DNA from: Phytoseiulus persimilis
Taxonomy: Eukaryota; Arthropoda; Arachnida; Mesostigmata; Phytoseiidae
DNA: 64,000 bases
Direction: 5' to 3'
Assembly: GCA_037576195.1 (NCBI GenBank)
Contig: CM075104.1
Span: forward strand, 4,904,775-4,968,774
The number at the start of each line of letters is the position of its first letter. Within the stretch, counting starts at the first letter, position 1. Under the pieces are notes generated by a model. It ran no database searches. It worked only from the letters and a program-made list of their open reading frames with translations, and was not told the origin of the DNA. Positions 11,395 through 22,555 of the stretch are shown piece by piece. The position numbers were made by a program, and so were the translations under genes.

Positions 11395-12130
11395 GAGCAG
11401 CGATCTCCGCCCTAAACCAGATACACGCATCGTCGCTATTGGGTTTCAATAGATTCAATATCTCTAGAGGGCAATGGAAATCTACAGCGGTGCCGAAGCT
11501 AAGCTACCCAAACGCAGTACTAGTGACTAGCGCATCACTGACAGAGAAACTCGAAAACTCTCAACGGAAAGCGGGAAAGGGGGGCACCAAAGAAGCGCCC
11601 AGAGCAAGCTTAGATAGTTAGAGAGGGTTAGAGCAATGCCGAATTCTCAGGTGGCCAAAGAGCATCCTGAGAATGACTCCGATGACCAAGGTCGACCGCT
11701 TCTCGCGCTTTTCGGTAAACTCATCAGGGAGAGAATACAGGAAACCCAAGACAGACTTTGGAAAGAAAATATGCTTTATAAGTCTTGTCTACTAGCGTAC
11801 AGCACGGGGAAAACCACCCGTGGTGAAAGTAGCTACCTTGATGACAAAAGCAAGGGCAGCGCCCCACTGGCTCTGGCTCGAGCGAACATGCTGCCAACTG
11901 GAGCCCACAAGATGAAGTCTGTATTGAACAAAACCTTTCCCAGGTGTGGGGTATACGAGGAAACGACAGAACACGTTACCTTCGGATGCAGCGACATCTA
12001 TTTCACCGAAGATGAAATTCTGTACCGTCTCGGAGTCCACGAGGGAGCAAATAACGCGACCGAAGTGAGAAGGACGAGGAAGATCCTGGAGGACTGGGAC
12101 AAAAACTTTTTCTCCATTAGAGCCTCGATG
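11395..12130 (+). pseudogene. LINE C-terminal region, part 2
   Basis: The first part contains LLGFNRFNISRGQWK and AVPKLSYPNAV, matching LWGFNKFEMSKTFWK and AVPKITYANAV in the LINE at 35.2 kb. The frame then stops at 11619-11621. The ORF from 11636 carries a C-terminal segment with CGVYEETTEHVTFGC, the Cys/His cluster found near the end of many LINE ORF2 proteins. The frame switch between 11621 and 11636 shows decay. Together with 9655-10080 it forms one broken copy. Confidence 0.6.
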
Positions 12131-12329
12131 TCGATCGGGGCCGATTTGAGAGGCGCCGGGGAGCAGCCGTAGGAGCGGCAGCGGCAGATGCAACGTGAAC
12201 CGTAGCGCCGGAGGAAGCCTACGCGTGTGGGGGACGCGAATGCCGTGCCTGACCGCACCGGCGTAGGATCTCCCGCGTTGGAAATCCTCGTGGGCGTTGA
12301 TCTTTGATCCCCGACGCGATAATGACCAC

Positions 12330-12960
12330 TGGCGATAGTGAACGTCACTCTCAAACGATCTGCTGGACGACGAGAAGACGGCCTCCAAGATCGGGGAATG
12401 CAGGCGAAGGAGGCACGCACCATTCCGACGGGTGTGAGCCTGAGCAATTGGCGCAACGCTCCGGTTCGTAGCAATCCTTCGCCAAGTGCCCGCGCCCCGA
12501 GCAGCGGCGGGGGACGGAAACGTCCAGAGGCATCCCGCAGCTTTTCGTCAGTCGGGACGAGCGCCCCCAGGCGAGCGTCCCGAGCCTTGATGCGAACCGC
12601 CTGCGTGAAAGCACTGCTCCGCAAGGATTCCAGCAGCACCGACTCGGGGGACGAGCGGTGGACGCCGAGAACCATGCCCTTCGAGCGGATCCTGGGCTTG
12701 GACTCCCTCGGAGTTACCGACACCCCTGCCAGAATGTCGATTCGGGAGAGAACCGCCGCGTCCTCCGCGTTGTCCACCTCAATTACCAGTTCACCCTTCG
12801 TTGTCAACCTCGTCTCTGTGAGCCTGCCCGACTTGAGCTTGGCAGCTGCCGGAGATGTCGCCGTGGTGTCCCTGATGTCACCCGAAAAAATGACCGCCTT
12901 GCATGTCTGCGGATTCGCAGGTGCCAACAACGTCGCAATGGTCAACACGCGGTGTCTTCA
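12330..12960 (-). pseudogene. LINE ORF1 (gag-like) remnant
   Basis: On the minus strand, the upstream frame (to about 12545) contains a VIEVDNAEDAAVL-type segment typical of the region before the zinc knuckles of R1/I-like ORF1 proteins. The next frame holds CSGRGHLAKDC, a knuckle whose first Cys is lost, and CANCSGSHPSEWC (C-x2-C-x3-H-x4-C). The frameshift near 12545 disables it. No matching ORF2 is joined to it; the neighbouring LINE pieces run on the opposite strand. Confidence 0.6.
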
Positions 12961-13233
12961 GCGGAGCCATGACGGTGGTGTCGCCAAGGCTCGACGTCGC
13001 TGAAGCAGTCGGCATCGACCGCCTCTTGTCGCCTGCATCCGCAAGTGTTGTCAGAAATCTTCAGTGAGGTTTGTCGACGCCGTGAGAGGATGAGGGGAAG
13101 GATTCGTCGGAGGTGCTTTGAAGACGATTGCGTGCGTCTCACTAACGACAGCACGGGATTCTTGTCTGGAAGTCGTCGAAGTCTGTGATCGACTGGGAAA
13201 TCACGCAGAAGCGTGTGGTCGCCTCGGAGTCAG

Positions 13234-13622
13234 AGCACGAAAGAAAAAACTCGAAGGCTCTCTAAGAGGCGCATCTTTCGCGTCTTCGTTTCTAACCATC
13301 AGATCAGTGTTGCGTTTTCCGGACCTCGTCGAAGTTTCCTCAATTTGATCCATGGCCCCTGAGGGAACTGACCGGGAAATCGCCGAATTCGAAAGATAAA
13401 AAACTGAAGGATTCCTCCCGATCTTACCTACAGAATGCTTGCTCGCGAGAACGCGCAGATCGGTTGCAAATCGGAGAAACGGTTCTCAATACGAGATACC
13501 GCTGAACTGAGCCCCCCAGACCCCTGCTGGCCCCTCCCGTGAAGAACTGCTTGTAACTCCACCGGAAAGTCGATTTCGCAAATTTCACTGGACGTAAAAA
13601 AATCTTATTCCGAGCAGTGTTG
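13234..13622 (+). repeat. Diverged copy of foldback arm
   Basis: This matches the left arm of the foldback at 32782-33306, lacking about its first 100 bp. Shared landmarks are aggcgcatctttcgc, atcagatcagtgttg, cctcaatttgatccatgg and aatacgagatacc. It is a single arm, so either half of a foldback or a related solo repeat. Confidence 0.75.
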
Positions 13623-13632
13623 GGGGAAATCA

Positions 13633-13712
13633 TAATCATGATTATGATCAAAATCATAATCAAAATCACAGAATTGTCAAAATCATAATCACCCTTGTGA
13701 TTATAATCATGA
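13633..13712. repeat. AT-rich aatcataat palindromic repeat
   Basis: A run of aatcataatc and gattatgat words in both orientations forms a self-complementary AT-rich tract that could fold into a hairpin. Confidence 0.7.
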
Positions 13713-13774
13713 TCTTTGCCGTAAGCATAGGATTTGCTTCGAAAGCAGGATTTTGGGGATGGTTGGGATATAGT

Positions 13775-14135
13775 CGGGGGTTTTCGGGGTCGCTGAGCGC
13801 GATGCAGGCGTTAGTTTCACTCTATCTACCTATCCTGACGCGGAATGCGTTGAGGAGACCACATTCATGATAGTGATCTCGGCGTCGTCATGGTACATTT
13901 TGGAAAACCAAGATTCTGGAGACGGTCGACACGTATTCGGGGGTTTTTCGGGGTCGCTGAGCCCGATACAGGCGTCAGTTCCACTCCATCTATCCACCCT
14001 AATGCGGAATTCGTTGAGGAGGCCAGATTCATGATATTGATCTCTGCGTCGTCATCCTGGAACAACGTCGACATTCTGGGAAGCCAAGATTTAGCGGACG
14101 GCTTGAACGTGGTCCGGGGTTCTGGGTATTGGTGA
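13775..14135 (+). repeat. Two-copy tandem repeat, about 163 bp
   Basis: The block starting cgggggttttcggggtcgct at 13775 recurs at 13938. The copies share ttgaggag, attcatgatattgatctc-like and cgtcgtcat landmarks and a closing aagccaagatt. The repeat ends shortly before the gypsy 5' LTR. A partial third unit may start near 14110. Confidence 0.75.
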
Positions 14136-14221
14136 TGTCGATGCTGGTCTTGGTCCTCCGCGCTTTTTCCGTCCTGATACATAGATCATTAATCACACAT
14201 GACGATTTAGGGTGATCATGG

Positions 14222-14406
14222 TGTTAGAGTCGAATTCAAATGTATTGCGCGCCGGAATGAGAGAGAAGAATGGAGCAGCGCGGGCTGACACATCTAGAGA
14301 AACTGAGACCAATAGTGTCGATGTGCAGTTGAATACAGTCGTGGAACCGTTGAGTCGCGTCATCCTTGAGAGCCTTCTATCCCTAAGTAGCCCGGGTAGT
14401 CTGACA
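14222..14406 (+). repeat. 5' LTR of gypsy element
   Basis: It starts tgttagagtcg and ends tctgaca (TG...CA). It differs from the 3' LTR at four of 185 positions by eye: two adjacent changes in ctagagaaac, one in gtgcagttg and one in gggtagtctg. This is about 2% divergence and suggests a fairly recent insertion. Confidence 0.9.
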
Positions 14407-14553
14407 AAATTCAGAAGTGGGGTTGAAGAGGGGGCTCGGACGGACTCGACTGGCGAAGCGAGAAGTTCTGAAAAACTGTGGTTGGCGACTCGAGTGACGT
14501 CGCAAGAGCAAAGTTGAATCGTTACCATCGGAGCGAAGTGGAATCTTACGAAG

Positions 14554-15180
14554 ATGAATCCCGAGGACATGAAGGCCATCGCTGAAATCATGGCGCAAGC
14601 AATTCGGAGTACGAACAACAGCATCGGTAACGCGGATGGAGAACAGAAAGAGAGTCTCAGGTTGGTCGAACGATCAGTTGATACTTCCACGTCGATCGAG
14701 TGTTTCTTCGGTGACTCAGGGCTTGTGGCTGATGATTGGTTGAAGCAGATTAAATTGGCTAGGCAGGTCGGACATTGGACAGAAGAGTTTACGCGAAGTG
14801 TGCTGTTCGTCAAAATGGCGGGTCCGGCACGAGTTTGGCATCGGAACCATGCGGCCACGTTGACTTTTGAACAGTTCGAAGAAAAATTCCGAGAAGCATA
14901 CATTCCAAGGAAAACTCAAGCTTTGGTTCTGGATGAGCTGTCCGGATGCAGGCAGGGAAGGGACGAAAGTCTCGAAATATTCGCGAGGAAGGTGGAAAAT
15001 CTGGCCCTGGAGCTCAAGTTGGAAGCTGATGGGATCAAAGACTACATCCTGAGGGGCCTGGCGCCCGAATACTCTTTCCTAATACACGAAATCCGTGGGC
15101 GATTTCATGCAGACGTGTCAGCCTTAGTCAGAGACATTTCAGACACCATGACATTCAATCGCATGCGGAATGGTCACAGA
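14554..15180 (+). pseudogene. gag: gypsy Gag, truncated before zinc knuckle
   Basis: Gag forms the particle that packages the element RNA. The ATG at 14554 opens a frame with a FFGDSGLVADDWLKQI start. A retrotransposon-gag core follows (FVKMAGPARVW, FEQFEEKFREAYIP, QGRDESLEIFARKVE). No CCHC zinc knuckle follows. Near 15170 the protein jumps, one frame over, into the middle of a protease, so a deletion removed the knuckle and the protease active site. The open frame continues to 15459 but the last third is the wrong frame. Confidence 0.8.
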
Positions 15181-15817
15181 AAAGAGCCGTTCTCGAATGA
15201 CAGCCACCGGAATTGTGACGGGAGTCGGCCAGGGTTCGTGTTCCCCACTGGGACAAGCTGTAGTTACGATGATTGCCGACGGGTTGGAACATCAGAACGT
15301 TACATTCACTGTCTTACCAAACGGGGCGGTGGGAAGCCAGGATGTCTTAATCGGAAAGGACCTACTCGATCGAGGGTTGTTGACGATTTACTGTGGAGGT
15401 ATGTCGTGGATTCTGAAGCCGGAGATGTTGACAGATTTCGTCTCCGACTGGCAGCCTGAGCAAACTCAATCCGAGAAGAGTGAGGTGAGAATTTTCGCGA
15501 AGAAAGGTGCCATCATACCAGCAAGAACGATTCGTTTTGTCCAGGCACAGCTGGTCGATCAGGAAGTCGACGCATTGCTAGTGAATGAGTTGAACAATGC
15601 CGGTATCTTGTGTCAGGTTGATCGTGGAGAAGTCCTCATTCCGGTAACCAACAACGAGCGTGAAGACAAACGGTACAAGAAAGGTTCAGTTGTCGCTCGA
15701 GGGAGCATAATCAATCAAGACAATATCTTCGCACTGCAACCGGCATCTCAGAAAGAGAGAACTCCCACGATCGGCCAAGTTCGGGTTTCACCTGGCATTG
15801 GAAAGGAGGATGTGTAA
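15170..15817 (+). pseudogene. gypsy protease C-terminal half and linker
   Basis: The frame contains VTFTVLPNG and DVLIGKDLLDRG, the distal half of a retropepsin (the ILG/DLL block). The active-site DSG or DTG is missing, removed by the deletion at the Gag junction. It then runs into a linker ahead of reverse transcriptase and ends at a TAA at 15815-15817, about ten bases before the composite element begins at 15828. The RT continues beyond that insertion. Confidence 0.75.
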
Positions 15818-15827
15818 TTTGGAAAAA

Positions 15828-18058
15828 GGGTCTCGGCAGTTCTTCGGCACTTTTGGCCTTGGGTCAGGGATTCGAATGAGATATATTGTTGTGGATACCC
15901 CATCCCAAGAGAACACTTTCTGCCCAGTCGGCGGGCTACTAGCTGCCTTGGTTTTTTTTTTATAGTATGAAACATCTTCTGGACCGATGAAAATCGAGCG
16001 AGATTTGGAAACTTAGAATGCTCATATCTCCGTTATCTGAAGGAGTTCAGAGCTCATAAAGTGGGTTTTGGAAAGCTCGTGAATCCAGCTTTCTGATGCG
16101 TCCGTCAGAGTTTCTCTACGATCAATTTTAATACCTTAAAAATGACCATCTTCAAAGTGAATGTTTCCAACCCACTTCCTAGAGGTTGACCGCTTTCTAG
16201 TTTGTGTCATATTATGCCCCCCTTCAGTGCGAGCACAATGCGATAGATAGATCAAAAAAATATTTGGGGGACCAAGGTGAAAAAACTAAAAAACTTTCGT
16301 TGGTCACCCTGGATCCATCGAGTTTCATGCTCAAACTCCAGAATATTTGATGGTGGAAGGCCCCGAGCCAGGGAAAATCATATTCTGAGCCGTGGAGGAC
16401 ACGGAATCAGCCGCTCAGACACCCAAAAGTTTGGTCAGATCGATCCCGGAATCACCTGTCCAGACCCCAAAAGTATGGTCAGATTGGCCCCGGAATCACC
16501 TTCCAGCTTTTGAAAAGTATGGTCAGATCGGTCCCGGAATCACTCCCCCATAGTCAGAAAAGTATGGTCAGATCGGTCCCGGAATCACCCTTCCAGACTT
16601 GCAAAATTATGGTCAGATTGGTCGATCCCGAACAAACTCCAAAATAATCTGACCGTGTCAGGCCCAAAGCAAAAAAGAATCATGTTATGAGCCGAGACAC
16701 GCTCGGAGAAATCGACCTCGAGCAAAAAAAGAGAACACGTTCGGTGGTCTCGAGCGGTTTCGTTTATTCTCGCTCCTCAAGTGTTGGTTCCCTCGTCTTC
16801 TGACTCTGTATCGTCTCCAGATGGCATGAAGAGATCCGTTAGCTCTGGTGCCGGCAGCCGAATTCGCGGCTCATGCCTGGCGAAAGACAGGTAGTAGATG
16901 CACGCGGCCACATGCGAACAGCAGCCAACTGTCCGTGCCCCATTAGAACAGTCACACCAGTATCTCCGAATGCCGTCGAGTTGATGCAGGTTTGGTTCGT
17001 AATCGATGAATACATGGTAGTTTTTTCTGCTGCTGGGTCCACAATGGCGCGACCTGATTTCTAGACGAACGATATTGGGTGTTTCTTTCACAAACCTCAG
17101 TAGGGCATTATTGTCGGGTGTCAAGAGTTCCGCCAAGTACGAGCATGCCAGCTTGAGTTGGAACGGTCCTGAAGTCAACAGGAGTAAATCCTCACGCGTC
17201 AGGCCCGGGAAGTCGGTTAGGTCGGTGGCCTTGATCTGTTGGAGTCGTGAGTTCCGAGTCCTCCATCCAATCTCGACCAATCTGACCATACTTTCGCAAG
17301 TCTGGAGGGGTGATTCCGGGACCGATCTGACCATACTTTTCTGACTATGGGGAGTGATCCCGGGACCGATCTGACCATACTTTTCAAAAGCTGGAAGGTG
17401 ATTCCGGGGCCAATCTGACCATACTTTTGGGGTCTGGACAGGTGATTCCGGGATCGATCTGACCAAACTTTTGGGTGTCTGAGCGGCTGATTCCGTGTAC
17501 TCCACGGCTCAGAATATGATTTTCCCTGGCTCGGGGCCTTCCACCATCAAATATTCTGGAGTGTGAACATGAAACTCGATGGATCCAGGGTGACCGACGA
17601 CAGTTTTTTAGTTTTTTCACCTTGGTCCCCCGAATATTTTTTTGATCTATCTATCGCATTGTGCTCGCACTGAAGGGGGGCATAATATGACACAAACTAG
17701 AAAGTGGTCAACCTCCAGGAAGTGGGTTAGAAACATTCACTTTGAAGATGGTCATTTTTAAGGTATTAAAATTGATCGTGGAAAAACTCTGACGGACGCA
17801 TCAGAAAGCTGGATTCACGAGCTTTCCGAAACCCACTTAATGAGCTCTGAACTCCTCCAGATAACGGAGATATGAGCATTTCAAGTTTCCAAATCTCGCT
17901 CGATTTTCATCGGTCCAGAAGATGTTTCATACTATAAAAAAAAAAACAAGGCAGCTAGTAGCCCGCCGACTGGGCAGAAAGTGTTCTCTTGGGATGGGGT
18001 ATCCACAACAATATATCTCATTCGAATCCCTGACCCAAGGCCAAAAGTGCCGAGACCC
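15828..18058. mobile_element. Composite element: two inverted arms around SWIM segment
   Basis: It splits the gypsy element between protease and RT. The left terminus is gggtctcggc and the right is gccgagaccc. The left arm (15828-16699) itself ends in gccgagaca. It is the reverse complement of the small elements at 18642-19500 and 20084-20943. The right arm (17274-18058) is the same sequence in opposite orientation, lacking about 75 bp at its inner end. Each arm contains about five diverged units of the 45-bp repeat. Between the arms lies a 574-bp segment coding for a SWIM zinc finger. Either a DNA transposon with very long inverted repeats or two small elements in composite arrangement. Confidence 0.75.
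16777..17275 (-). pseudogene. SWIM zinc-finger C-terminal fragment
   Basis: The minus-strand frame ending at 16777 carries WCDCSNGARTVGCCSHVA followed by CIYYLSFARH. This is a SWIM finger (C-x-C...C-x-H) of the kind found at the C-terminus of some eukaryotic DNA-transposon proteins. Upstream it has LTDFPGLTREDLLLL and a stretch beginning FQLKLACSYLAELL. The open frame extends to 17505, but beyond about 17275 it is only repeat sequence read through. No DDE catalytic region is present, so it cannot be a complete transposase. Function beyond zinc-dependent binding is unknown. Confidence 0.65.
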
Positions 18059-18062
18059 TTTC

Positions 18063-18640
18063 TCCACAACGGATTCAGGATGGTCTGTTGGAAATCTTGA
18101 ACGAGTATGCGGAGGTGATTGCTACAGGATTGCACGATCTGGGTCGCACCGACTTGAACGAGTGCACAATTGAAGAAACGACAGGTCGGGGTCCGATATG
18201 GTCGAGACCGTTTCGTCTTGCGGGAATAGAGCGCGACGCATTGAAAGAAATCATCACACAAATGCTCAACGCAGGCATCATACGCGAATCGACATCTCCG
18301 TACGCGAGTCCCGTACTGCTGGTTCGAAAGAAAGATGCATCTTGGCGTATGGTTATTGACTATCGGCGGTTGAATGATCAGACTATCAGAAAAAAATTCC
18401 CGATCCCGTTGATCGATGACATCTTAGACGCAGTGGGTGGGAAGAACTTTTACAGTACATTGGATTTGGCCTATGGATATTTCCAGATACCAATGGCTCC
18501 AGGCTCGAGTCGTAAAGCTGCGTTTATCACTCCCGATGGACACTATGAGCCCATTGTTATGATGATGGGCCTAGCAAACGGACCAGCCGTATTTCAAGAG
18601 CTGATGACGAGACTCCAGAAAGTAATTGGAGAACAGACGG
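18063..18640 (+). pseudogene. gypsy RT fragment, duplicate 1
   Basis: N-terminal two thirds of a Ty3/gypsy reverse transcriptase. Visible motifs are IIRESTSPYASPVLLVRKK, MVIDYRRLND, FYSTLDLAYGYFQI (first catalytic Asp) and MGLANGPAVFQELM. It is cut just before the FIDD box by the small element. It cannot be functional alone. Confidence 0.88.
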
Positions 18641-18641
18641 T

Positions 18642-19500
18642 GTCTCGGCTCATAACATGATTCTTTTTTGCTTTGGGCCTGACACGGTCAGATTATTTTG
18701 GAGTTTGTTCGGGATCGACCAATCTGACCATACTTTTGCAAGTCTGGAGGGGTGATTCCGGGACCGATCTGACCATACTTTTCTGACTATGGGGAGTGAT
18801 CCCGGGACCGATCTGACCATACTTTTCAAAAGCTGGAAGGTGATTCCGGGGCCAATCTGACCATACTTTTGGGGTCTGGACAGGTGATTCCGGGATCGAT
18901 CTGACCAAACTTTTGGGTGTCTGAGCGGCTGATTCCGTGTACTCCACGGCTCAGAATATGATTTTCCCTGGCTCGGGGCCTTCCACCATCAAATATTCTG
19001 GAGTTTGAACATGAAACTCGATGGATCCAGGGTGACCGACGACAGTTTTTTAGTTTTTTCACCTTGGTCCCCCGAATATTTTTTTGATCTATCTATCGCA
19101 TTGTGCTCGCACTGAAGGGGGGCATAATATGACACAAACTAGAAAGTGGTCAACCTCCAGGAAGTGGGTTAGAAACATTCACTTTGAAGATGGTCATTTT
19201 TAAGGTATTAAAATTGATCGTGGAAAAACTCTGACGGACGCATCAGAAAGCTGGATTCACGAGCTTTCCGAAACCCACTTAATGAGCTCTGAACTCCTCC
19301 AGATAACGGAGATATGAGCATTTCAAGTTTCCAAATCTCGCTCGATTTTCATCGGTCCAGAAGATGTTTCATACTATAAAAAAAAAAACAAGGCAGCTAG
19401 TAGCCCGCCGACTGGGCAGAAAGTGTTCTCTTGGGATGGGGTATCCACAACAATATATCTCATTCGAATCCCTGACCCAAGGCCAAAAGTGCCGAGACCC
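18642..19500. mobile_element. Small TIR element with internal 45-bp repeats, copy 1
   Basis: This 859-bp non-coding element starts gtctcggctcataacatg and ends gccgagaccc, giving an inverted terminal repeat of about 8 bp (gtctcggc / gccgagac). Units of the 45-bp family at about 18718-18905 are read on the minus strand. It matches the right arm of the composite element at 17274-18058. Its target duplication cannot be read because its two flanks come from two different gypsy sites. Confidence 0.7.
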
Positions 19501-19503
19501 TTT

Positions 19504-20082
19504 CTCCACAACGGATTCAGGATGGTCTGTTGGAAATCTTGAACGAGTATGCGGAGGTGATTGCTACAGGATTGCACGATCTGGGTCGCACCGACTTGAA
19601 CGAGTGCACAATTGAAGAAACGACAGGTCGGGGTCCGATATGGTCGAGACCGTTTCGTCTTGCGGGAATAGAGCGCGACGCATTGAAAGAAATCATCACA
19701 CAAATGCTCAACGCAGGCATCATACGCGAATCGACATCTCCGTACGCGAGTCCCGTACTGCTGGTTCGAAAGAAAGATGCATCTTGGCGTATGGTTATTG
19801 ACTATCGGCGGTTGAATGATCAGACTATCAGAAAAAAATTCCCGATCCCGTTGATCGATGACATCTTAGACGCAGTGGGTGGGAAGAACTTTTACAGTAC
19901 ATTGGATTTGGCCTATGGATATTTCCAGATACCAATGGCTCCAGGCTCGAGTCGTAAAGCTGCGTTTATCACTCCCGATGGACACTATGAGCCCATTGTT
20001 ATGATGATGGGCCTAGCAAACGGACCAGCCGTATTTCAAGAGCTGATGACGAGACTCCAGAAAGTAATTGGAGAACAGACGG
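19504..20082 (+). pseudogene. gypsy RT fragment, duplicate 2
   Basis: Essentially identical to 18063-18640, with the same motifs and the same break before the FIDD box. Confidence 0.88.
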
Positions 20083-20083
20083 T

Positions 20084-20943
20084 GTCTCGGCTCATAACAT
20101 GATTCTTTTTTGCTTTGGGCCTGACACGGTCAGATTATTTTGGAGTTTGTTCGGGATCGACCAATCTGACCATACTTTTGCAAGTCTGGAGGGGTGATTC
20201 CGGGACCGATCTGACCATACTTTTCTGACTATGGGGAGTGATCCCGGGACCGATCTGACCATACTTTTCAAAAGCTGGAAGGTGATTCCGGGGCCAATCT
20301 GACCATACTTTTGGGGTCTGGACAGGTGATTCCGGGATCGATCTGACCAAACTTTTGGGTGTCTGAGCGGCTGATTCCGTGTACTCCACGGCTCAGAATA
20401 TGATTTTCCCTGGCTCGGGGCCTTCCACCATCAAATATTCTGGAGTTTGAACATGAAACTCGATGGATCCAGGGTGACCGACGACAGTTTTTTAGTTTTT
20501 TCACCTTGGTCCCCCGAATATTTTTTTGATCTATCTATCGCATTGTGCTCGCACTGAAGGGGGGCATAATATGACACAAACTAGAAAGTGGTCAACCTCC
20601 AGGAAGTGGGTTAGAAACATTCACTTTGAAGATGGTCATTTTTAAGGTATTAAAATTGATCGTGGAAAAACTCTGACGGACGCATCAGAAAGCTGGATTC
20701 ACGAGCTTTCCGAAACCCACTTAATGAGCTCTGAACTCCTCCAGATAACGGAGATATGAGCATTTCAAGTTTCCAAATCTCGCTCGATTTTCATCGGTCC
20801 AGAAGATGTTTCATACTATAAAAAAAAAAAACAAGGCAGCTAGTAGCCCGCCGACTGGGCAGAAAGTGTTCTCTTGGGATGGGGTATCCACAACAATATA
20901 TCTCATTCGAATCCCTGACCCAAGGCCAAAAGTGCCGAGACCC
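20084..20943. mobile_element. Small TIR element with internal 45-bp repeats, copy 2
   Basis: Same ends and contents as 18642-19500. It is one base longer, in the A-run near 20820. Confidence 0.7.
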
Positions 20944-20946
20944 TTT

Positions 20947-22555
20947 CTCCACAACGGATTCAGGATGGTCTGTTGGAAATCTTGAACGAGTATGCGGAGG
21001 TGATTGCTACAGGATTGCACGATCTGGGTCGCACCGACTTGAACGAGTGCACAATTGAAGAAACGACAGGTCGGGGTCCGATATGGTCGAGACCGTTTCG
21101 TCTTGCGGGAATAGAGCGCGACGCATTGAAAGAAATCATCACACAAATGCTCAACGCAGGCATCATACGCGAATCGACATCTCCGTACGCGAGTCCCGTA
21201 CTGCTGGTTCGAAAGAAAGATGCATCTTGGCGTATGGTTATTGACTATCGGCGGTTGAATGATCAGACTATCAGAAAAAAATTCCCGATCCCGTTGATCG
21301 ATGACATCTTAGACGCAGTGGGTGGGAAGAACTTTTACAGTACATTGGATTTGGCCTATGGATATTTCCAGATACCAATGGCTCCAGGCTCGAGTCGTAA
21401 AGCTGCGTTTATCACTCCCGATGGACACTATGAGCCCATTGTTATGATGATGGGCCTAGCAAACGGACCAGCCGTATTTCAAGAGCTGATGACGAGACTC
21501 CAGAAAGTAATTGGAGAACAGACGGTGTTTCCCTTCATCGATGATATGATCTGTGCGACCGACAGGTACGATGACCACAGCTACGAAGAATCTTGGGAGT
21601 TCTGAACGAAGCACACTTGAAGATCCGGTTGAAGAAGTGCAAGTTCTTCATGGATACCGTGGAATTTTTGGGATTCAGAATCTCAGCAGCAGGAGTTCGG
21701 CCTGGAGAGGGTAATCTAAGAGCTATCGAACTCTTCCCAACACCCACCAGTATTCATGAAGTGAGGAAATTCGTTGGATTGGCAAGTTTCTTCCGTCGAT
21801 TCATCAAGGGGTTTGCATCGATCGCTAATCCGTTGATTGCCCTGATGAAAAAGGACGCAGTGTTCGAGTGGACGCAAAACTGTGAGAACGCCTTCCAGGA
21901 GTTGAAGCAACGACTTCTCGCAGAACCGGTATTGGTTAAATTCACAAGAGGATGTCCAATTCAAGTACATACCGATGCTTCAGCTTCAGGCCTGGGAGCT
22001 GCGTTGATGCAGAAGATAGATGGTCACTGGAGACTGATCTACGCAGTGAGCCGTCGACTTTCTACCACCGAGAAGAATTACCATTCTACAAAACTCGAAC
22101 AACTAGCAGTAGTATGGGCTTGTGAACGATTCAGGCATTACTTGTACGGAGAGAAATTCGAGATAGTTACAGACTGTGTCGCGGTACAGGCGCTTCGGAG
22201 CAGGACAACAACGAGTGCTCAAATCGCCCGCTGGCTGAACAGATTGGCGGAGTTCAAGTTTGACATAGTGCATAGACCAGGCGCTAAGATGCAACACGTG
22301 GATGCCTTTAGCCGTTTTCCGACAGAAGACGCGATCGAAGAGGAGGACGTAAATGAGGGAGTCCCAATGATGAACGAGGGCAGTCGACCCGCGCCAAATC
22401 CGAAAAAAGTCTTACAAATTAAGACGTTCGAGAACTCGATCGCGATGATCCAACAACAGGATGAGGAGTTGAAGAAGAAGATCGAGCGGGTGATTCGCAG
22501 AGACGAGAGATTTCGCGGATTTCAAGGTGAAAGAGGGCATCCTATACCGGCTTGA
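20947..22555 (+). pseudogene. pol: gypsy reverse transcriptase and RNase H
   Basis: The complete RT copy. After the motifs shared with the duplicates it continues through FPFIDDMI, the YxDD-type catalytic box. A frameshift near 21590 then moves it to the frame starting about 21593. This frame carries VEFLGFRIS, KFVGLASFFRRFI, and RNase H motifs HTDASASGLGAALMQ, KLEQLAVVWA and VTDCVAVQAL. It ends HRPGAKMQHVDAFSR and then a linker to 22555. In an intact element it would copy the RNA to DNA and degrade the template. Confidence 0.9.

Larger units (their letters stand above)
18063..21535 (+). repeat. Tandem triplication of RT fragment plus small element
   Basis: A unit of about 1442 bp, made of a 580-bp gypsy RT fragment and an 860-bp small element, is present twice. 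A third RT copy then continues into the rest of pol. Corresponding positions are spaced 1442 and 1443 bp apart and the copies look almost identical. RT copies 1 and 2 both break at gaacagacggtg, where the small element starts. Copy 3 reads straight through. This fits unequal exchange between elements inserted at two sites, or an assembly error. Confidence 0.9.

Noticed and set aside
14193-14903. 236-codon minus-strand frame
   Set aside because: It is the shadow of the gypsy LTR and Gag coding strand, with no motif of its own.
17276-17505. N-terminal part of the SWIM ORF
   Set aside because: It is diverged 45-bp repeat sequence read through; the same peptide appears in every small-element copy without the SWIM domain.
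15828-18058. Target-site duplication for the composite element
   Set aside because: The flanks gtaatttgga and tttctccaca do not match, so no duplication can be claimed.
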